Shown: piece after piece, positions 8,303-16,941 of the stretch | Numbering within the stretch: the stretch's first letter is position 1 | Layout of the letters: each line of letters begins with the position of its first letter | Source of the DNA: Algoriphagus hitonicola | Lineage (GTDB): Bacteria; Bacteroidota; Bacteroidia; Cytophagales; Cyclobacteriaceae | Direction of reading: 5' to 3' | Assembly: GCF_900113375.1 (NCBI RefSeq) | Contig: NZ_FOPC01000004.1 | Coordinates: 186,001 to 250,000, forward strand | Length of the DNA: 64,000 bases | Translations under genes and position numbers: made by a program | The notes under the pieces: generated by a model | Databases searched by the model: none | Told to the model about the DNA's origin: nothing | What the model saw: only the letters and a program-made list of their open reading frames with translations

Positions 8303-9364
8303 ATGGATCAGTCTCTTCAGCGCCTAGTTTCCTATTCCTACGATTTGGGTTCATTTACCTTTGAACCACTTGGAGAGGGATTGATTCATGACACGTTTCT
8401 TCTCAATTCCCCCAAAGGAAAATTTGTCCTTCAGGGCTTCAATACTTCTGTTTTTAGATTTCCTGACAGAATTGCTTCCAATCTTTCCCATTTAAAATCA
8501 GATCTCGACGGAAAAGCCTTGCCTTTTATTCTTCCCCTTCCAAAAAGCACACAGGAAGGCAATGAAATTTTAAGGTTTGAGGATAAACTTTATCGGCTTT
8601 TTGATTTTGTGGAAGGAGTGACCGTTCAAGAAACGAGTGATCCAACTTTAGCATTTATTGCCGCTGAAGCCTATGGAGCTTTTGCGCAAGCTACCGCCGA
8701 AAATGATCTAAGCCACTATCAAGAAACCATACCGGATTTTCACCGACTGGATTGTCGATTTGAGCAGCTTCAACAGGCTGCTGAATCCAAAGAAAGCTGG
8801 ACTGAGGAAGAAGAAAACATCTTGCGGTTTTACCTCAGTCAGGAGCCTTTGATCGAAAAATACAAACAAGAAACGCAATCGTTTCCCCTTAGAGTCACCC
8901 ATAATGACACCAAAATCAACAATTTGATTTTTTCTGAAAAGCTGCATCAGGTGGCCGCGCTCATTGATTTGGATACCGTGATGGCGGGATACCTCATGTA
9001 TGATTTTGGGGATTTGGTGCGTACGGTGGCCTGTAGTCGCTCGGAAACCCAAACCGATTGGGAAAACCTCCAGTTAAATTCTGAGATTTTTGAAGCGCTA
9101 TTAAAAGGCTATATCAGCGGTTTAGGTCAAGAAGTCAATGCTGAAGAACTCGAGTCTTTACTTTTCGGAGGTGAGGTGATGACGGCTCTGATGGGGCTTC
9201 GATTTTTTACGGATCATGTTTTGGGAAATATTTACTATCGAGTTCACTATCCGGAGCAAAATCTCCATCGCGCAAAAAATCAGATGATTCTGCTTCGCGA
9301 TCAGCAACAAAAACGCAATCAACTTCGAGATATCTGGGAAAAAATAGTTCCTACCCGACAATAA
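8303..9364 (+). CDS. Aminoglycoside phosphotransferase-fold kinase (N-acetylhexosamine kinase-like)
   Basis: 353 residues from the ATG at 8303; the frame is open from 8258, but MDQSLQRLVSYSYDLG matches the family start better. The kinase loop is VTHNDTKINNLIF (H-x-D-x-x-x-x-N, catalytic Asp and metal-binding Asn), followed by the second metal motif ALIDLDTVMAGYLMYDFGDLVRT. The Asp-Thr in place of the usual Asp-Pro pattern and the overall size resemble N-acetylhexosamine 1-kinases and related phosphotransferases seen in Bacteroidota, rather than true antibiotic-resistance enzymes. It would phosphorylate a sugar with ATP in the cytoplasm. No adjacent sugar-degradation operon is seen; recG follows on the same strand after 64 bases. 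Confidence 0.78.
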   Translation: MDQSLQRLVSYSYDLGSFTFEPLGEGLIHDTFLLNSPKGKFVLQGFNTSVFRFPDRIASNLSHLKSDLDGKALPFILPLPKSTQEGNEILRFEDKLYRLFDFVEGVTVQETSDPTLAFIAAEAYGAFAQATAENDLSHYQETIPDFHRLDCRFEQLQQAAESKESWTEEEENILRFYLSQEPLIEKYKQETQSFPLRVTHNDTKINNLIFSEKLHQVAALIDLDTVMAGYLMYDFGDLVRTVACSRSETQTDWENLQLNSEIFEALLKGYISGLGQEVNAEELESLLFGGEVMTALMGLRFFTDHVLGNIYYRVHYPEQNLHRAKNQMILLRDQQQKRNQLRDIWEKIVPTRQ

Positions 9365-9428
9365 GTGTCCAAAGTCTAGTAAGTTTTTGCCTCCTGAAGT
9401 AAATTGCCTGTTGCAAACCTGAATCACC

Positions 9429-11522
9429 TTGCCCGGATTTTTCGACACTAGAATAGAATTTCTTAAAGGAGTAGGACCACAAAAAGCGGATCTGCTCAAC
9501 AAAGAACTGTCCATTTTTACCTACGGTGATTTGCTTCAGCATTATCCCTTTCGCTACGAAGACCGGAGCAAATTTTACAAAATCAGGCAACTTCACTCCG
9601 AGCTCGAAAATGTACAAGTCATCGCCCGAATTCAGAAAGTAGAACTGATCGGAATGGGGAATAAAAAACGATTGGTCGCCCACGTAGCCGATGAAACAGG
9701 GGAGATGGAAATGACCTGGTTCAAAGGAATTCAGTGGGTTCAGAAGAAATTACCGACAGGAGCAGTCTATATTTTTCTTGGAAAACCTGCCCTTTTTGGA
9801 AGAAAATGGAGCATTGCCCATCCGGAAATGGAGCCCTTGACGCAGTCTTCAGAAAAACGAAACAGTTTTCAGCCAGTCTATTCGACGACCGAAAAACTCC
9901 GAGCGCGCTTTTTGGATTCTAAGGGCATCTCCAAGATTATGGAGCAGCTTGTTCAGGTGAGTTATACCCAGATTCAGGAGTCGCTTCCCGAGGAAATTTT
10001 AGCAGCCTATCAGCTCATCGGAAAGCGGGAGGCAGTAAGGCAAATTCACTTTCCAACCGAACCTGCCTTGCTTCAAAATGCCCGAAAACGGCTCAAATTC
10101 GAAGAATTTTTCTTTCTACAATTACGATTGCTCATGATGAAAGTCGCCCGTATCGACAAGTATCGGGGACAAGTTTTGGACAATACGCAGCTGCTGACGG
10201 ATTTTTATCAAAACCACATCCCATTCGAACTCACGGGGGCACAAAAACGGGTCATTCGAGAAGCCTATCAGGATATGAAATCCGGTAAGCAGATGAACCG
10301 ATTGATCCAAGGCGATGTGGGGAGCGGAAAGACGATGGTAGCCTTTATCTGCACATTAATCGCCATCAGTTCCGGGGCACAAGCCTGTTTGATGGCTCCA
10401 ACGGAAATTTTGGCGAACCAACATTATGAGGGATTAAAAGAATATGCTGATCTGATGGGGCTGAAAATAGCCTTGTTGACAGGGTCGGTAAAGAAGTCCA
10501 GCAGAAAAATTATCCATGAGGAATTGCTTTCCGGCGAACTCAAAATTTTGATCGGAACGCATGCCCTTTTGGAAGATGTGGTGCAGTTCAAGAATCTAGG
10601 ATTGGCCATTGTGGACGAGCAGCATCGTTTTGGAGTGGCTCAGCGGGCAAAGCTTTGGGCAAAAAATGAAGAGTTTTATCCTCATGTATTGGTGATGACG
10701 GCTACGCCGATTCCACGGACTTTGGCAATGACGCTTTACGGAGATTTGGATGTATCGGTCATCGATGAATTGCCCGCAGGAAGAAAACCCATTCAAACAG
10801 TCCATCGCTATGACAAGGATCGGCTTAAGGTTTTTGGCTTTTTGAAAAAAGAAATAGAAAAAGGCCGGCAAGTCTATGTGGTGTATCCGCTGATCGAAGA
10901 GTCCGAAACGCTAGACTTGAAAAATGTCATGGATGGATATGAAAGTATCACACGGGCTTTTCCGGAATATCCGATCAGTATTGTTTACGGTTCGCAAAAA
11001 TCCCAGGACAAGGACTTTGAAATGCAACGCTTTGTAAAGGGTGAAACCAAAATCATGGTAGCCACGACAGTCATTGAAGTAGGTGTGAATGTCCCCAATG
11101 CCTCCGTGATGGTGATCGAAAACGCAGAGCGGTTTGGGCTGTCTCAGTTACATCAGCTGCGGGGTCGAGTGGGTCGGGGAGCAGAGCAAAGCTATTGTAT
11201 TCTGATGAGCAAATACGAGCTTTCGAAGGATTCCAGGGTTCGATTGGAGACCATGGTCCGAACCAATGATGGATTTGAGATTGCCGATGTGGATCTCCGG
11301 CTAAGAGGACCGGGCGATCTGATGGGAACACAGCAAAGCGGAATTACTGATTTGCTGATCGCGGATCTGAGCAAGGATGCTCCGATTTTGACCTTGGCAA
11401 GAGATGCCGCCCAGCAGGTTTTGGCTGAGGATTCTACTTTGAGCTTACCCAAAAATCAACCCATTCTTCGTCAAGTCAAAAGCCAAAAGAAAACCGCGGT
11501 GAATTGGAGTCGGATTTCGTGA
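9429..11522 (+). CDS. recG: ATP-dependent DNA helicase RecG
   Basis: 697 residues, normal for RecG. Residues ~1-160 form the wedge/OB region that grips branched DNA (starting FLKGVGPQKADLLNKE). Walker A is GDVGSGKT at 295-302, motif II is DEQH at 396-399, followed by MTATPIPRTLAMTL. The C-terminal helicase half contains the regressing-fork motifs VIEVGVNVPNASVM and QLRGRVGRG. RecG remodels stalled forks and Holliday junctions. The start codon is TTG: an in-frame TGA lies only six bases upstream (9420-9422), so no ATG is available for this N-terminus, and PGFFDTRIEFLKGVGP is the conserved Bacteroidota beginning. Confidence 0.95.
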   Translation: MPGFFDTRIEFLKGVGPQKADLLNKELSIFTYGDLLQHYPFRYEDRSKFYKIRQLHSELENVQVIARIQKVELIGMGNKKRLVAHVADETGEMEMTWFKGIQWVQKKLPTGAVYIFLGKPALFGRKWSIAHPEMEPLTQSSEKRNSFQPVYSTTEKLRARFLDSKGISKIMEQLVQVSYTQIQESLPEEILAAYQLIGKREAVRQIHFPTEPALLQNARKRLKFEEFFFLQLRLLMMKVARIDKYRGQVLDNTQLLTDFYQNHIPFELTGAQKRVIREAYQDMKSGKQMNRLIQGDVGSGKTMVAFICTLIAISSGAQACLMAPTEILANQHYEGLKEYADLMGLKIALLTGSVKKSSRKIIHEELLSGELKILIGTHALLEDVVQFKNLGLAIVDEQHRFGVAQRAKLWAKNEEFYPHVLVMTATPIPRTLAMTLYGDLDVSVIDELPAGRKPIQTVHRYDKDRLKVFGFLKKEIEKGRQVYVVYPLIEESETLDLKNVMDGYESITRAFPEYPISIVYGSQKSQDKDFEMQRFVKGETKIMVATTVIEVGVNVPNASVMVIENAERFGLSQLHQLRGRVGRGAEQSYCILMSKYELSKDSRVRLETMVRTNDGFEIADVDLRLRGPGDLMGTQQSGITDLLIADLSKDAPILTLARDAAQQVLAEDSTLSLPKNQPILRQVKSQKKTAVNWSRIS

Positions 11523-11550
11523 GGGTTTGAGGAGGTTTAAAAAAGGAAGG

Positions 11551-11649
11551 TGGTATTTCTATGGTCCAAGTCTGAAGAACCAATTCTCCCGGGGGCAATG
11601 GTATTTCCATGGTCCAAGTCGGGAGACTTGAACCAAACCAATTCTCACG
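11551..11649 (+). repeat. Two tandem REP-like units
   Basis: Two imperfect copies of a unit beginning TGGTATTTCYATGGTCCAAG occur at 11551-11591 and 11599-11649. In the second copy GGTCCAAGTC (11611-11620) and GACTTGAACC (11625-11634) form a stem with loop GGGA; the first copy appears to lack CTTG from the right arm. Both end CCAATTCTC[A/C]C[G]. They lie in the non-coding gap between recG and the convergent glycosyltransferase gene. Confidence 0.7.
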
Positions 11650-11691
11650 TTGGCGTCGAGATAGGTTTCTTATCCTCCTGTGGTGAAAAAA

Positions 11692-12816
11692 CTATTTCTT
11701 CGCAAGATTCCGAAAAACCTCCAAATACTGCTCGGTCACATAATCCCAGTTGTACTTTTGAGTGAGCCCTGAACGCGCGGTTTTTCTGAGTTGATCTAAG
11801 GCTTCTGGCTTTGCTTCTGCTTTTTCGACGAGGAGTTTCACCGCATCGGTGTTTTTTTCGAAATACCAGCCGTGCTTTCCGCTTTGTAGCATTTCCTGGT
11901 TGAAAGGCGTGTCCAAAGCCAAAATCGCACAGCCGTAGCCCAGCGCTTTCAGCATGGCGGGATTGGTTCCCCCAAACTCATGTCCATGAAAATAGCCGTA
12001 ACAGTGCGAATACAAAGCCGCCAACTCATTCGGGTCGGTCACATATCCGGTAAACAATAAACGGGGATCTTGAATTTTTTTCAGGGAATTGGCCCAGGGA
12101 TCCGAAAATGGCACATCTCCAACCACAACTAGTGTCTTTTCTGAATTGGTTTTTAAAAATCCCTCGATAATCAAATCGGCATTATTATCCGGAACTAGTC
12201 GCCCCACAATCAAATAATACCCTCTGCTCTTCAGGTTCCATTTTTTCAGCAGTTCGGGTCCCACATTTTCTTTAGGATTGGCACCATAGGCGATCACTTT
12301 AGAATCTTTATTGAAAAGATCCAGATATACCCTTCGCATTTCATCCGAATCATTGATGATTTGATCATAGAATTTGGTAGCCATTTTAGAAGCCCAGAAG
12401 AAATACTTTGCTCCCAAACCTTTCCATTTAGGCCGAAGCCATTCCAATCCGTCCACATTGATGGCGGTGGGTTTTCTGAAGATTTTCGAAATCAAACCAA
12501 AAGGTCCGTTTCCGGAATTGACTACAAAAATCACGTCAACATCCGACAAACAGGCATGAATCATGGAGAAAAACGTGTGCGTCAGTTGAGTCAGACTTTT
12601 GGACTCGATCGCCGGGGTATAAATGCATTCGATACCATTGACAAAGCGGGGTTTATCTGAAAAAAGCGCCCGATGATTGTACACCCGTACCTGAACTCCA
12701 TGTTGGACCAAGCGCTCCCCGAGTTCTTTGATCATGGTATCATACCCCCCGTACACGTAGGGATAGCCTTTGGCACCCATGATGGCTACTTTCAGTTTTT
12801 TCTCAGTTGCTGCCAT
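11692..12816 (-). CDS. DUF1972/GT4-type glycosyltransferase
   Basis: 374 residues. The N-terminus KVAIMGAKGYPYVYGGYDTMIKELGERL is the DUF1972 signature found in rhamnosyltransferase-like GT-B enzymes; the C-terminal Rossmann half has the donor region FHGHEFGGTNPAMLKALGYGCAILALDTPFNQEML (E-x7-E type motif). It would transfer a nucleotide-activated sugar to a growing lipid-linked glycan at the cytoplasmic face of the inner membrane. The start (ATG) overlaps the end of the upstream glycosyltransferase gene by 25 bases, so the two are translationally coupled. It is the last gene of the minus-strand polysaccharide run. Confidence 0.85.
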   Translation of the reverse strand: MAATEKKLKVAIMGAKGYPYVYGGYDTMIKELGERLVQHGVQVRVYNHRALFSDKPRFVNGIECIYTPAIESKSLTQLTHTFFSMIHACLSDVDVIFVVNSGNGPFGLISKIFRKPTAINVDGLEWLRPKWKGLGAKYFFWASKMATKFYDQIINDSDEMRRVYLDLFNKDSKVIAYGANPKENVGPELLKKWNLKSRGYYLIVGRLVPDNNADLIIEGFLKTNSEKTLVVVGDVPFSDPWANSLKKIQDPRLLFTGYVTDPNELAALYSHCYGYFHGHEFGGTNPAMLKALGYGCAILALDTPFNQEMLQSGKHGWYFEKNTDAVKLLVEKAEAKPEALDQLRKTARSGLTQKYNWDYVTEQYLEVFRNLAKK

Positions 12817-13940
12817 AGGTGATTTTGTATTTTTTCTTTGAATGCTTCCAAGCTAAATTCCGCTAACACACGATTTCTGCCCTTTTCACCCATACTCTCC
12901 CGAAGCTGTTCATCAAGGATCAATTTTTCTAACCCATTCACTCCGGATTCCACATCTCCGATAGGGATCAAAAAACCGGTTTCGCCAGAAATTACCATTT
13001 CGGAAGCACCTCCGGATTGAGTGGCCACGATGGGTTTTCCCGCTGCCATTGCCTCTAAAATCACGGTAGGAAATGAGTCAGGCAAAATGGACGGAAGCAC
13101 AAAAATATCCAATGAAGCCATCACTTCCGGAATATCCCTTCGGAATCCCAAATAACTTATTCTCGCCTCTAATTTATTGTTTCTTATCTCTTTCCTTATT
13201 TTTTCCAAAATCGACTCGTAACCGGGATAGGGATCTCCAACCAATACAAAATGAAGGTTTTGATGCGCCGAAAGTAATTTTTCGGCTAGTTGTAAGAAAA
13301 AGACTTGACCTTTACCAGGGTTGATTCGGCCGATCATGCCGATCAACAAGGTCTTTTCTGCCAAATTTAATTCCATTTTCAGGGGTGCTTTGGCACTTAA
13401 AAAGGTATCGTAAGCTAGCCCGTTATGGATGACCTTTACTTGGGATATTTTTAGCCGTCTTTGCCAATGATTCGCTACCGCTTGAGAAACTGCAATGGGC
13501 TGAGGCGTGCTTTGATCCAGCAAATAAACCAGAAATCGAAGGAGAATTTTAGGTCCAGGAATAATCTCGTGGATATGCCAGCTGTGGGGAATTTGATTTC
13601 TTTTGGCCCAAAAAGCCCCAACCGTCACCGCAAGTGTATTCGAATACACTACATCGAACTGATGCCTTTGATGCAGTCGGTCAAAAAAACGATATGCCTG
13701 TAAAATTCTCTTGAGTCGGTTGAAAAGCCCGAGAGAGGTAAAATATTTTCTTCGGAGAATTCCGAGATTTTTGATCTGAACTTCCACACCCAATTCCTCC
13801 AGTTTTTTTACCAAAGGCCCAGAATGAGGAAGGATTACAAGAATTTCTATCCTTTGCTGACGAAAGACACTTAGGGTCTCCAAAAAAATTCGGGAGCTTC
13901 CATAAAGGTCGGCACCGGAGTGTAAAGCCAGAATTTTCAC
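12792..13940 (-). CDS. Family 4-type glycosyltransferase
   Basis: 382 residues, GT-B fold. Residues 1-20 (KILALHSGADLYGSSRIFLETL) form the acceptor-side nucleotide fold; GRINPGKGQVFFLQLAEKLL near the middle starts the donor domain, and DIFVLPSILPDSFPTVILEAMAAGKPIVATQSGGASEMV is the donor-binding E-x7-E motif. Start codon is GTG inside a GTGA overlap with the upstream gene. The product probably adds one sugar of the surface polysaccharide repeat. Donor and linkage are not inferable. Confidence 0.88.
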   Translation of the reverse strand: MKILALHSGADLYGSSRIFLETLSVFRQQRIEILVILPHSGPLVKKLEELGVEVQIKNLGILRRKYFTSLGLFNRLKRILQAYRFFDRLHQRHQFDVVYSNTLAVTVGAFWAKRNQIPHSWHIHEIIPGPKILLRFLVYLLDQSTPQPIAVSQAVANHWQRRLKISQVKVIHNGLAYDTFLSAKAPLKMELNLAEKTLLIGMIGRINPGKGQVFFLQLAEKLLSAHQNLHFVLVGDPYPGYESILEKIRKEIRNNKLEARISYLGFRRDIPEVMASLDIFVLPSILPDSFPTVILEAMAAGKPIVATQSGGASEMVISGETGFLIPIGDVESGVNGLEKLILDEQLRESMGEKGRNRVLAEFSLEAFKEKIQNHLWQQLRKN

Positions 13941-15070
13941 TTCTCCGCAGTCTTTGGGTTTAGGATCAACTGATAAAAGCCATCAATAAATTTCTTGGCC
14001 GAAAAGTCCTCCGAGCGTTCCTTTCCTTTTTGGATTAGATTTTTTCTGAGCTTCTCATCCTGATCCAACAAGATCAGTTTTTGGGTCAAATCTTCCAGAC
14101 TGCCTGTCTGAAAGGGAAGACCGGCCTCGCCAGCCACTTCTAGAAGCGCAGGTTGATTGGAGTGAATTACCGGCACCCCAAAACCCATCGATTCTAAAAT
14201 CGGGATACCGAATCCTTCATTCTCAGAGGGGAAAACATAGGCAAAAGCCTTTTCATAAAGTGCCTTGACTTCCGCGTCCTTGAGATAGCCGGTCACCAGG
14301 ACTTTCCCTTGCAGGCCGAGTTTTTCTACCAGTTTAAGTACACTGGGAAAGTCATTCATCTGCTTGCTTTGGCCCGGACCTCCGGCAAGAACCAGCTTTT
14401 TATTGGATTGGGTTCGCTGTAAATAACCCCAAAATGCCTGAACCAAAAGCGGGATATTTTTCCGTCGGTCAAAGGTCCCAATGTGGATAAAGTATTCGGA
14501 AGGCTGCAGCTCGAGTTTCTTCAAAAATTGAGGATCTGCTGCATTTTTCAATCCTTTTGGGGCTTGATAAATCGCCGTAATCGGCCATTCTGTGCTTAAA
14601 TACTTCAAAAGTGAATTTTTGGAATACTCGGTGGTAGTGATGATATGGGTTTTTTCCTTCAATCCCTTTTTAATAAGATTGATGAAATATTTTCGCCACC
14701 AAGCCGGATAGTTTTGAGGGATCTGCCAGAAAAATGCATCATGAATGACTGTCAGCCTACGACAAGTCAAGGAAGCGGCAGGAGAGACAAAATCCGGGCA
14801 AATGAGCACATCCACGCCGTGTTTTTTGACCAAATCCGGAAGCTGGAATTCTTTCCATCGAAAATAATCCATATGGTAATTAAGCCGCTGCAGTTTGGAT
14901 TGGGGCTGCTTGAATTTTTCATCCTTGACCTGCTCCTCAGGTTCGTGGGTAAAAATCCAATGAACCTCCGGATGGGGATATTTTCGGGCAGCTTTGGCGA
15001 GCTCGACCATGTAAGTTTTGATCCCGGTAGTGGCGACATTGAGGTATTGCAGATCGAGGAGAACTTTCAA
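13937..15070 (-). CDS. Family 4-type glycosyltransferase
   Basis: 377 residues, GT-B fold. Donor-domain motifs are YFIHIGTFDRRKNIPLLVQAF, LVLAGGPGQSKQMN and FAYVFPSENEGFGIPILESMGFGVPVIHSNQPALLEVAG (E-x7-E). The N-terminal half has DVLICPDFVSPA and a hydrophobic acceptor face; this arrangement resembles mannosyltransferases of the GT4 family. The start is TTG at 15070 (TTGAAAGTT...), followed by the expected LLDLQYLNVATTGIKTYMVELA. It is the first of three coupled glycosyltransferase genes on the minus strand; the upstream neighbourhood is interrupted by toxin-antitoxin modules. Confidence 0.87.
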   Translation of the reverse strand: MKVLLDLQYLNVATTGIKTYMVELAKAARKYPHPEVHWIFTHEPEEQVKDEKFKQPQSKLQRLNYHMDYFRWKEFQLPDLVKKHGVDVLICPDFVSPAASLTCRRLTVIHDAFFWQIPQNYPAWWRKYFINLIKKGLKEKTHIITTTEYSKNSLLKYLSTEWPITAIYQAPKGLKNAADPQFLKKLELQPSEYFIHIGTFDRRKNIPLLVQAFWGYLQRTQSNKKLVLAGGPGQSKQMNDFPSVLKLVEKLGLQGKVLVTGYLKDAEVKALYEKAFAYVFPSENEGFGIPILESMGFGVPVIHSNQPALLEVAGEAGLPFQTGSLEDLTQKLILLDQDEKLRKNLIQKGKERSEDFSAKKFIDGFYQLILNPKTAEK

Positions 15071-15345
15071 AAGATTGTTGTTTTGGGGAAGAGTGCTAAC
15101 TAACCGTGGTTAAAATTGTGCCAAAATGCCTTTTCAGAGAATTGATATCCAATTTGGCGGTTTGGAGTGGGAGTACCAAATTTAGCAGAATCAACTATTT
15201 GATAGTTTCTGATTAGTTAGTAGGCAAAAGGATTGAACTTTGTGGCATTTAGGCTGATTTGAGCAAAGTAACATCCACGAACTTTTGGATTAAGGGAAAT
15301 ATAGAATGGGAGAAAATTTGTAATTTTAAGCAAATCACAAAGAAA
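15071..15345. other. Non-coding gap upstream of a toxin-antitoxin module
   Basis: No open frame of family-like character. AT-rich, between the divergent glycosyltransferase start (minus) and the antitoxin start at 15346 (plus). A TAATTTTA sequence about 20 bases before 15346 is one base off the TAnnTTTG -7 consensus and could be the antitoxin promoter. Confidence 0.4.
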
Positions 15346-15573
15346 ATGGGGACTTTAGAATTAAACTCTGACTTATATAAAATTCTGGATAGAATTGAAA
15401 ATGAAGAGCTACTCCAGGCTGTTTATGATTTTCTTAAATTAAAAGAAAATGCTCCCAAAGGCCTGATTTGGAAAACCTTATCTGAGGAAGAAAAGAAAGA
15501 GGTTTATTTGTCTTTGGAGGAATCTGAAGATGATCAGAACTTAATCGACTGGGAATCCATAAAGAAAAAATAA
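15346..15573 (+). CDS. Small ParD/RelB-like antitoxin
   Basis: 75 residues from the ATG at 15346 (a longer frame from 15259 has no family-like N-terminus). The protein is highly charged and helical: MGTLELNSDLYKILDRIENEE, then LQAVYDFLKLKE, then a C-terminal acidic SLEESEDDQNLIDWESIKKK tail. This layout is typical of the antitoxins of Bacteroidota ParE/RelE modules, whose disordered acidic tail wraps the toxin. Its TAA stop overlaps the ATG of the following toxin frame (TAATG), a standard coupling of such pairs. The frame is intact. Confidence 0.75.
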   Translation: MGTLELNSDLYKILDRIENEELLQAVYDFLKLKENAPKGLIWKTLSEEEKKEVYLSLEESEDDQNLIDWESIKKK

Positions 15574-15859
15574 TGAACCGAATTTTCTTAACTCCAAGAG
15601 CAAGAAGGAATTTTGAAAATATCGTAGAGTTTATCAAAAAAAATGGGGAGACGGCGTAGCCCAAACGTTTATAGTCAAGGTAGATGACATCTTTAATCTC
15701 CTCAAAAACTTTCCTCAACTGGGGCAAGTGGAAGAAAAGGAAATTAGAGGTTTCCAAATTACGCCGCAGACACGAATTCTTTATCGGTTAAAAGGCGATA
15801 AAATTATTATCCTTTCATTTTTCGATGTGAGACAAAGTCCCAAGAAAAAGGGCATTTAA
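15573..15859 (+). pseudogene. ParE/RelE-type toxin with frameshift at an A8 run
   Basis: From the ATG at 15573: MNRIFLTPRARRNFENIVEFIKK in the first frame, then a run of eight A (15636-15643). Zero-frame reading gives KNGETA and a stop at 15657-15659. The next frame continues as WGDGVAQTFIVKVDDIFNLL, then NFPQLGQVEEKEIRGF, RILYRL, and IIILSFFDVRQSPKK to TAA at 15857-15859. Joined, this is a canonical ParE toxin: the KWG-x-x-VAQ-x-FI helix hairpin, the FPQLG loop, the RILYRL strand and the final DVRQ-x-P motif. Nine A would restore the frame. It is either a phase-switching/slippage site, a recent knock-out or a sequence error. ParE-type toxins act on DNA gyrase or on ribosome-bound mRNA. Confidence 0.85.
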
Positions 15860-16096
15860 TTTTATTTTTACTGATTATCCGCAATTATACCAGTAGACAT
15901 ATTTTCTTTGCTTAAGCGGCTGGATGCTTCGACTTTGCTCAGCACAGGAGACCGATGACCGATGACCCAGCCTCGGCTGGCAGGCGAAGTTTGCTTAAAT
16001 TGAACTTCAACCCTCATTTTGGTCCGTGCACAATTCTTACTCGTAAGAAAGCGGATATACATATTATTTTTTGAGGTTTTTATAATTTCAAAATGT
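15860..16096. repeat. Non-coding gap with a dispersed repeat and GATGACC tandem
   Basis: TGCTTCGACTTTGCTCAGC at 15925-15943 matches TGCTTCGACTCCGCTCAGC at 59074-59092 in 17 of 19 bases. Immediately after it ACCGATGACCGATGACC is a short tandem repeat. No coding frame with family resemblance is seen. The gap separates a frameshifted toxin gene from a truncated methyltransferase copy. Confidence 0.6.
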
Positions 16097-16645
16097 TCAG
16101 TACCTCTTAAAATAAAACCCCGCCTGATCGCCCTTTTTTAACTGATTCAGCTGTTCTGCCTTTTTTTCAAAATCGTCCAGTTCCAGCTTCGAAAAGTGTT
16201 TTTCTGGATTGGAATTTAAAGAAAGTCCTTTTTTATAGCCTTCAGTAGCCCAAAACTGACTCCCTGTACTGTCAAAAACCACTTTTTCCAGTTTCAATCC
16301 ATGACGGGTTCCCAAGATTTTCATTCCCTTGACACTGGGAATAAACAGGTGCCTAGGTGCATCCAATTGAAACCAAAATTCCCGCTCCATTTTCCAAACA
16401 ACTCCATCTGTCACCGGAAGCCGGATCAGGAGTTTCCCATCAGGATTTAAAAGCTTCACTAACTGCTCAATCGCTGCATTTGGATCAGCAAGGTGCTCAA
16501 AACTATGATGAAGCATCACTACATCAAAGGTCCCTTCAATTTGCTCCAGCGCTTTTTTGGAAATTGTTAAGCCACGCCGCTGAGTTTCCTGTTGAATGTA
16601 GGGATCAAAACCATGGAGATTTTTAAATCCTGAGTAAGCCAACAT
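16097..16645 (-). pseudogene. 5'-truncated copy of a class I SAM methyltransferase
   Basis: A 182-codon frame nearly identical to the C-terminal 60% of the intact methyltransferase at 17259-18161. Similarity begins at the LAYSGF codons (corresponding to residue ~121 of the intact protein) and runs to the C-terminus, roughly 540 bases; upstream of TTGGCTTAC the sequences diverge abruptly. The SAM-binding motif I (DIGCGAG in the intact copy) and the N-terminal zinc-ribbon-like cysteines are missing, so it cannot be an active methyltransferase. The ATG at 16645 is fortuitous. The two copies differ by scattered substitutions (for example LSLNSNPEKH versus LPLNTDPEKH), pointing to an older duplication or an import from a relative. 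Confidence 0.88.
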
Positions 16646-16673
16646 AGTAAAAAGCTTGCTGAAGGATTATTTG

Positions 16674-16681
16674 TATATTTG
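16674..16681 (+). promoter_or_regulatory. Putative -7 promoter element of the second antitoxin
   Basis: TATATTTG is an exact TAnnTTTG match 17 bases before the antitoxin ATG at 16699. It starts just outside the point where the methyltransferase duplication ends, so the promoter travels with the toxin-antitoxin cassette. Confidence 0.5.
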
Positions 16682-16698
16682 ACAAAAAGTTGAAGACA

Positions 16699-16941
16699 AT
16701 GGACTTACAAACTAGAAAACTGAAACTAATTCAAAGATTTTTAAAAATTGATAGTGAGGATATTCTTATTCAGCTGGAAGAAATTCTGAAAATAAGGAAG
16801 AAAAGTCAAGACACAAAAGCAATTGATCCAATGTCAATCGAAGAATTCAATTCGCGAATTGATCGATCGATGGAGGATTCTAAAAATGGTAGATTAGTCG
16901 AAGACAGCGAGTTAAAATCAAACATAGAAAAATGGAATTAA
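16699..16941 (+). CDS. Small ParD-like antitoxin
   Basis: 80 residues from the ATG at 16699. The sequence is helical and charged (DLQTRKLKLIQRFLKIDSED, IEEILKIRKKSQ), then PMSIEEFNSRIDRSMEDSKNG and a C-terminal acidic-basic tail ending NIEKWN. This EEF-x-x-R-x-x-x-S-x-x-D-x-x-x-GR pattern is common in Bacteroidota antitoxins paired with ParE-like toxins. It overlaps the toxin ATG at 16932 by ten bases. It lies between two copies of a methyltransferase 3' end that run on the opposite strand. The frame is intact. Confidence 0.75.
   Translation: MDLQTRKLKLIQRFLKIDSEDILIQLEEILKIRKKSQDTKAIDPMSIEEFNSRIDRSMEDSKNGRLVEDSELKSNIEKWN

Noticed and set aside
9158..9683. Minus-strand open frames across the kinase-recG junction
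   Set aside because: They are shadows of the plus-strand genes, with no start context or family features.
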